Source: Natrinema sp. SYSU A 869 | GTDB taxonomy: Archaea > Halobacteriota > Halobacteria > Halobacteriales > Natrialbaceae | Assembly (NCBI RefSeq): GCF_019879105.1 | Contig: NZ_CP082249.1 | Coordinates: forward strand, 434,001-498,000 | DNA: 64,000 nucleotides | Reading direction: 5' to 3' | Shown: positions 62,977-64,000 of the stretch, in pieces | Numbering within the stretch: the first letter of the stretch is position 1 | Layout: each line of letters begins with the position of its first letter | Notes under the pieces: model-generated | Told to the model about the DNA's origin: nothing | Databases searched by the model: none | Seen by the model: the letters and a program-made list of their open reading frames with translations, nothing else | Translations under genes and position numbers: made by a program

Positions 62977-64000
62977 ATGGCAGTACGAGTAGGCGTACTC
63001 GGTGCGACCGGAGCCGTCGGACAGCGACTGATTCAGCTACTCGATCCCCATCCGGACTTCGAGATCGCTGCACTAACCGCGAGCGACTCTAGCGCCGGCA
63101 AGACGTATCGACAGGCCGCGAAGTGGCGCGTCGACAGCCCCATCCCCGACGACGTCGCCGGCATGACCGTCACGGCGACCGATCCCGACGAGGTCCCCAA
63201 CGACGTCGACCTGATCTTCTCGTCGCTCCCCTCGAGCGTCGGCGCGGCGGTCGAATCCGGCTTCTGTGAAGAGGGGTACGTCGTCTCGTCGAACTCCTCG
63301 AACGGCCGCATGGACGACGATATCCCGCTCGTGATTCCGGAGGTCAACGCCGAACACCTCGACTTGCTCGAGGTCCAGCGCGACGAGCGCGGCTGGGACG
63401 GCGCGATGGTCAAGAACCCCAACTGCTCGACGATCACCTTCGTTCCTACGCTCGCGGCCCTGACCGACTTCGGCCTCGAGAAGGTCCACGTCTCGACCCT
63501 GCAGGCCGTCTCCGGGGCGGGCTACGACGGCGTCAGTTCGATGGAGATCATCGACAATGCCATCCCCTACATCGGCGGCGAAGAGGACAAACTCGAGACC
63601 GAGTCCCGCAAACTGCTCGGCGAGTTCGACGGGGCCGAACTGTCGCACAACAGTATGGACGTCGCGGCCTCCTGTAACCGCATCCCGACCATCGACGGCC
63701 ACCTCGAGAACGTCTGGGTCGAGACCGACGAGGAGCTGACCGCTGACGCGGCCGCCGAAGCCATGCGCGAGTACCCCTCGCTGGATCTGCGTTCCTCGCC
63801 GGACCCGCTCATCCACGTCTTTGAGGAACCTAACCGACCACAGCCTCGAATGGACCGCACGCTCGGCGATGGGATGGCCATCGCCGCTGGCGGTCTCCAA
63901 GAGTCGCCCTTTGGCCTGCAGTACAACTGTCTGGCCCACAACACGATTCGCGGTGCCGCCGGTGCGAGCGTACTCAACGGCGAACTCCTGCTCGAGAACG
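62977..64000 (+). CDS. asd: Aspartate-semialdehyde dehydrogenase, C-terminus outside the window
   Basis: The frame opens at ATG 62977 (MAVRVGVLGATGAVGQRLIQ) and runs open for 341 codons to the right edge. The NADP motif GATGAVGQ is followed by SSLPSSVGAAVESGF and the catalytic Cys in VKNPNCSTITFVPTL, then QAVSGAGYDGVSSMEIIDNA, GGEEDKLETES and SCNRIPTIDGHLENVWVET, all typical of archaeal Asd. It reduces aspartyl phosphate to the semialdehyde used for threonine, methionine and lysine. The few last residues are cut off. Confidence 0.94.
   Translation, partial: MAVRVGVLGATGAVGQRLIQLLDPHPDFEIAALTASDSSAGKTYRQAAKWRVDSPIPDDVAGMTVTATDPDEVPNDVDLIFSSLPSSVGAAVESGFCEEGYVVSSNSSNGRMDDDIPLVIPEVNAEHLDLLEVQRDERGWDGAMVKNPNCSTITFVPTLAALTDFGLEKVHVSTLQAVSGAGYDGVSSMEIIDNAIPYIGGEEDKLETESRKLLGEFDGAELSHNSMDVAASCNRIPTIDGHLENVWVETDEELTADAAAEAMREYPSLDLRSSPDPLIHVFEEPNRPQPRMDRTLGDGMAIAAGGLQESPFGLQYNCLAHNTIRGAAGASVLNGELLLEN

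Overview
The window reads as chromosomal DNA of a haloarchaeon, probably from the Natrialbales (Natrinema/Haloterrigena-like). Coding sequence is GC-rich, predicted proteins are very acidic, genes overlap by ATGA, several starts are leaderless with a TATA box about 28 bases upstream, and archaeal genes are present (eS17, MBF1, archaeal-type triosephosphate isomerase, CofD, an intron-bearing tRNA-Trp).

Layout. 1-9.4 kb: membrane proteins, an FMN reductase, a seven-PAS sensor kinase (frameshifted), an HtpX-like protease. 9.2-13.9 kb: accessory region with divergent winged-helix regulators, a tiny zinc-ribbon protein, an AT-rich membrane protein, a complete IS5-family element with 8-bp target duplication, decayed sequence and tRNA 3'-end fragments, ending at tRNA-Trp. 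14-23 kb: DUF5794-like protein, IMP dehydrogenase, acyl-CoA synthetase, SSS symporter operon, cytidylate kinase-like protein, frameshifted cupin. 23-33 kb: lipoprotein, YcaO protein with a fused E1-like part, CPA2 antiporter, TetR-MATE operon, COG1325 RNA-binding protein, hairpin repeat, ABC exporter. 33-44 kb: DJ-1/PfpI, Hsp20, DHH protein, thiolase with an HMG-CoA-synthase-like/DUF35 fusion, ornithine-cyclodeaminase family enzyme, J-domain protein, TIR protein, TPI. 44-50 kb: MBF1, CDP-alcohol phosphotransferase, Fap7/AK6 kinase, HisC, an SDR, DNA ligase. 50-53 kb: DUF4157 (eCIS-type) protein and an unknown partner. 53-64 kb: GCS2-like ligase, two divergent paralogous FAD oxidases, CofD plus a Dus-like barrel, CitG-like plus DUF447, eS17, aspartate-semialdehyde dehydrogenase (cut by the right edge).

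Genes that appear to work together: TetR with MATE (palindromic operator at 29169-29182); ABC ATPase with permease; thiolase with HMGS-DUF35; symporter with its small partner and a downstream gene; HisC, kinase and CDP-alcohol transferase as one overlapping operon; CitG with DUF447; DUF4157 with the 304-residue protein.

Five genes are each broken by one single-base indel, three of them clearly in G/C runs. Several such lesions in 64 kb, in otherwise intact genes, point to sequence error as much as to gene decay. The most promising biology is the orphan DUF4157 pair, the YcaO protein, the TIR/zinc-finger protein and the tRNA-Trp-bordered AT-rich island.
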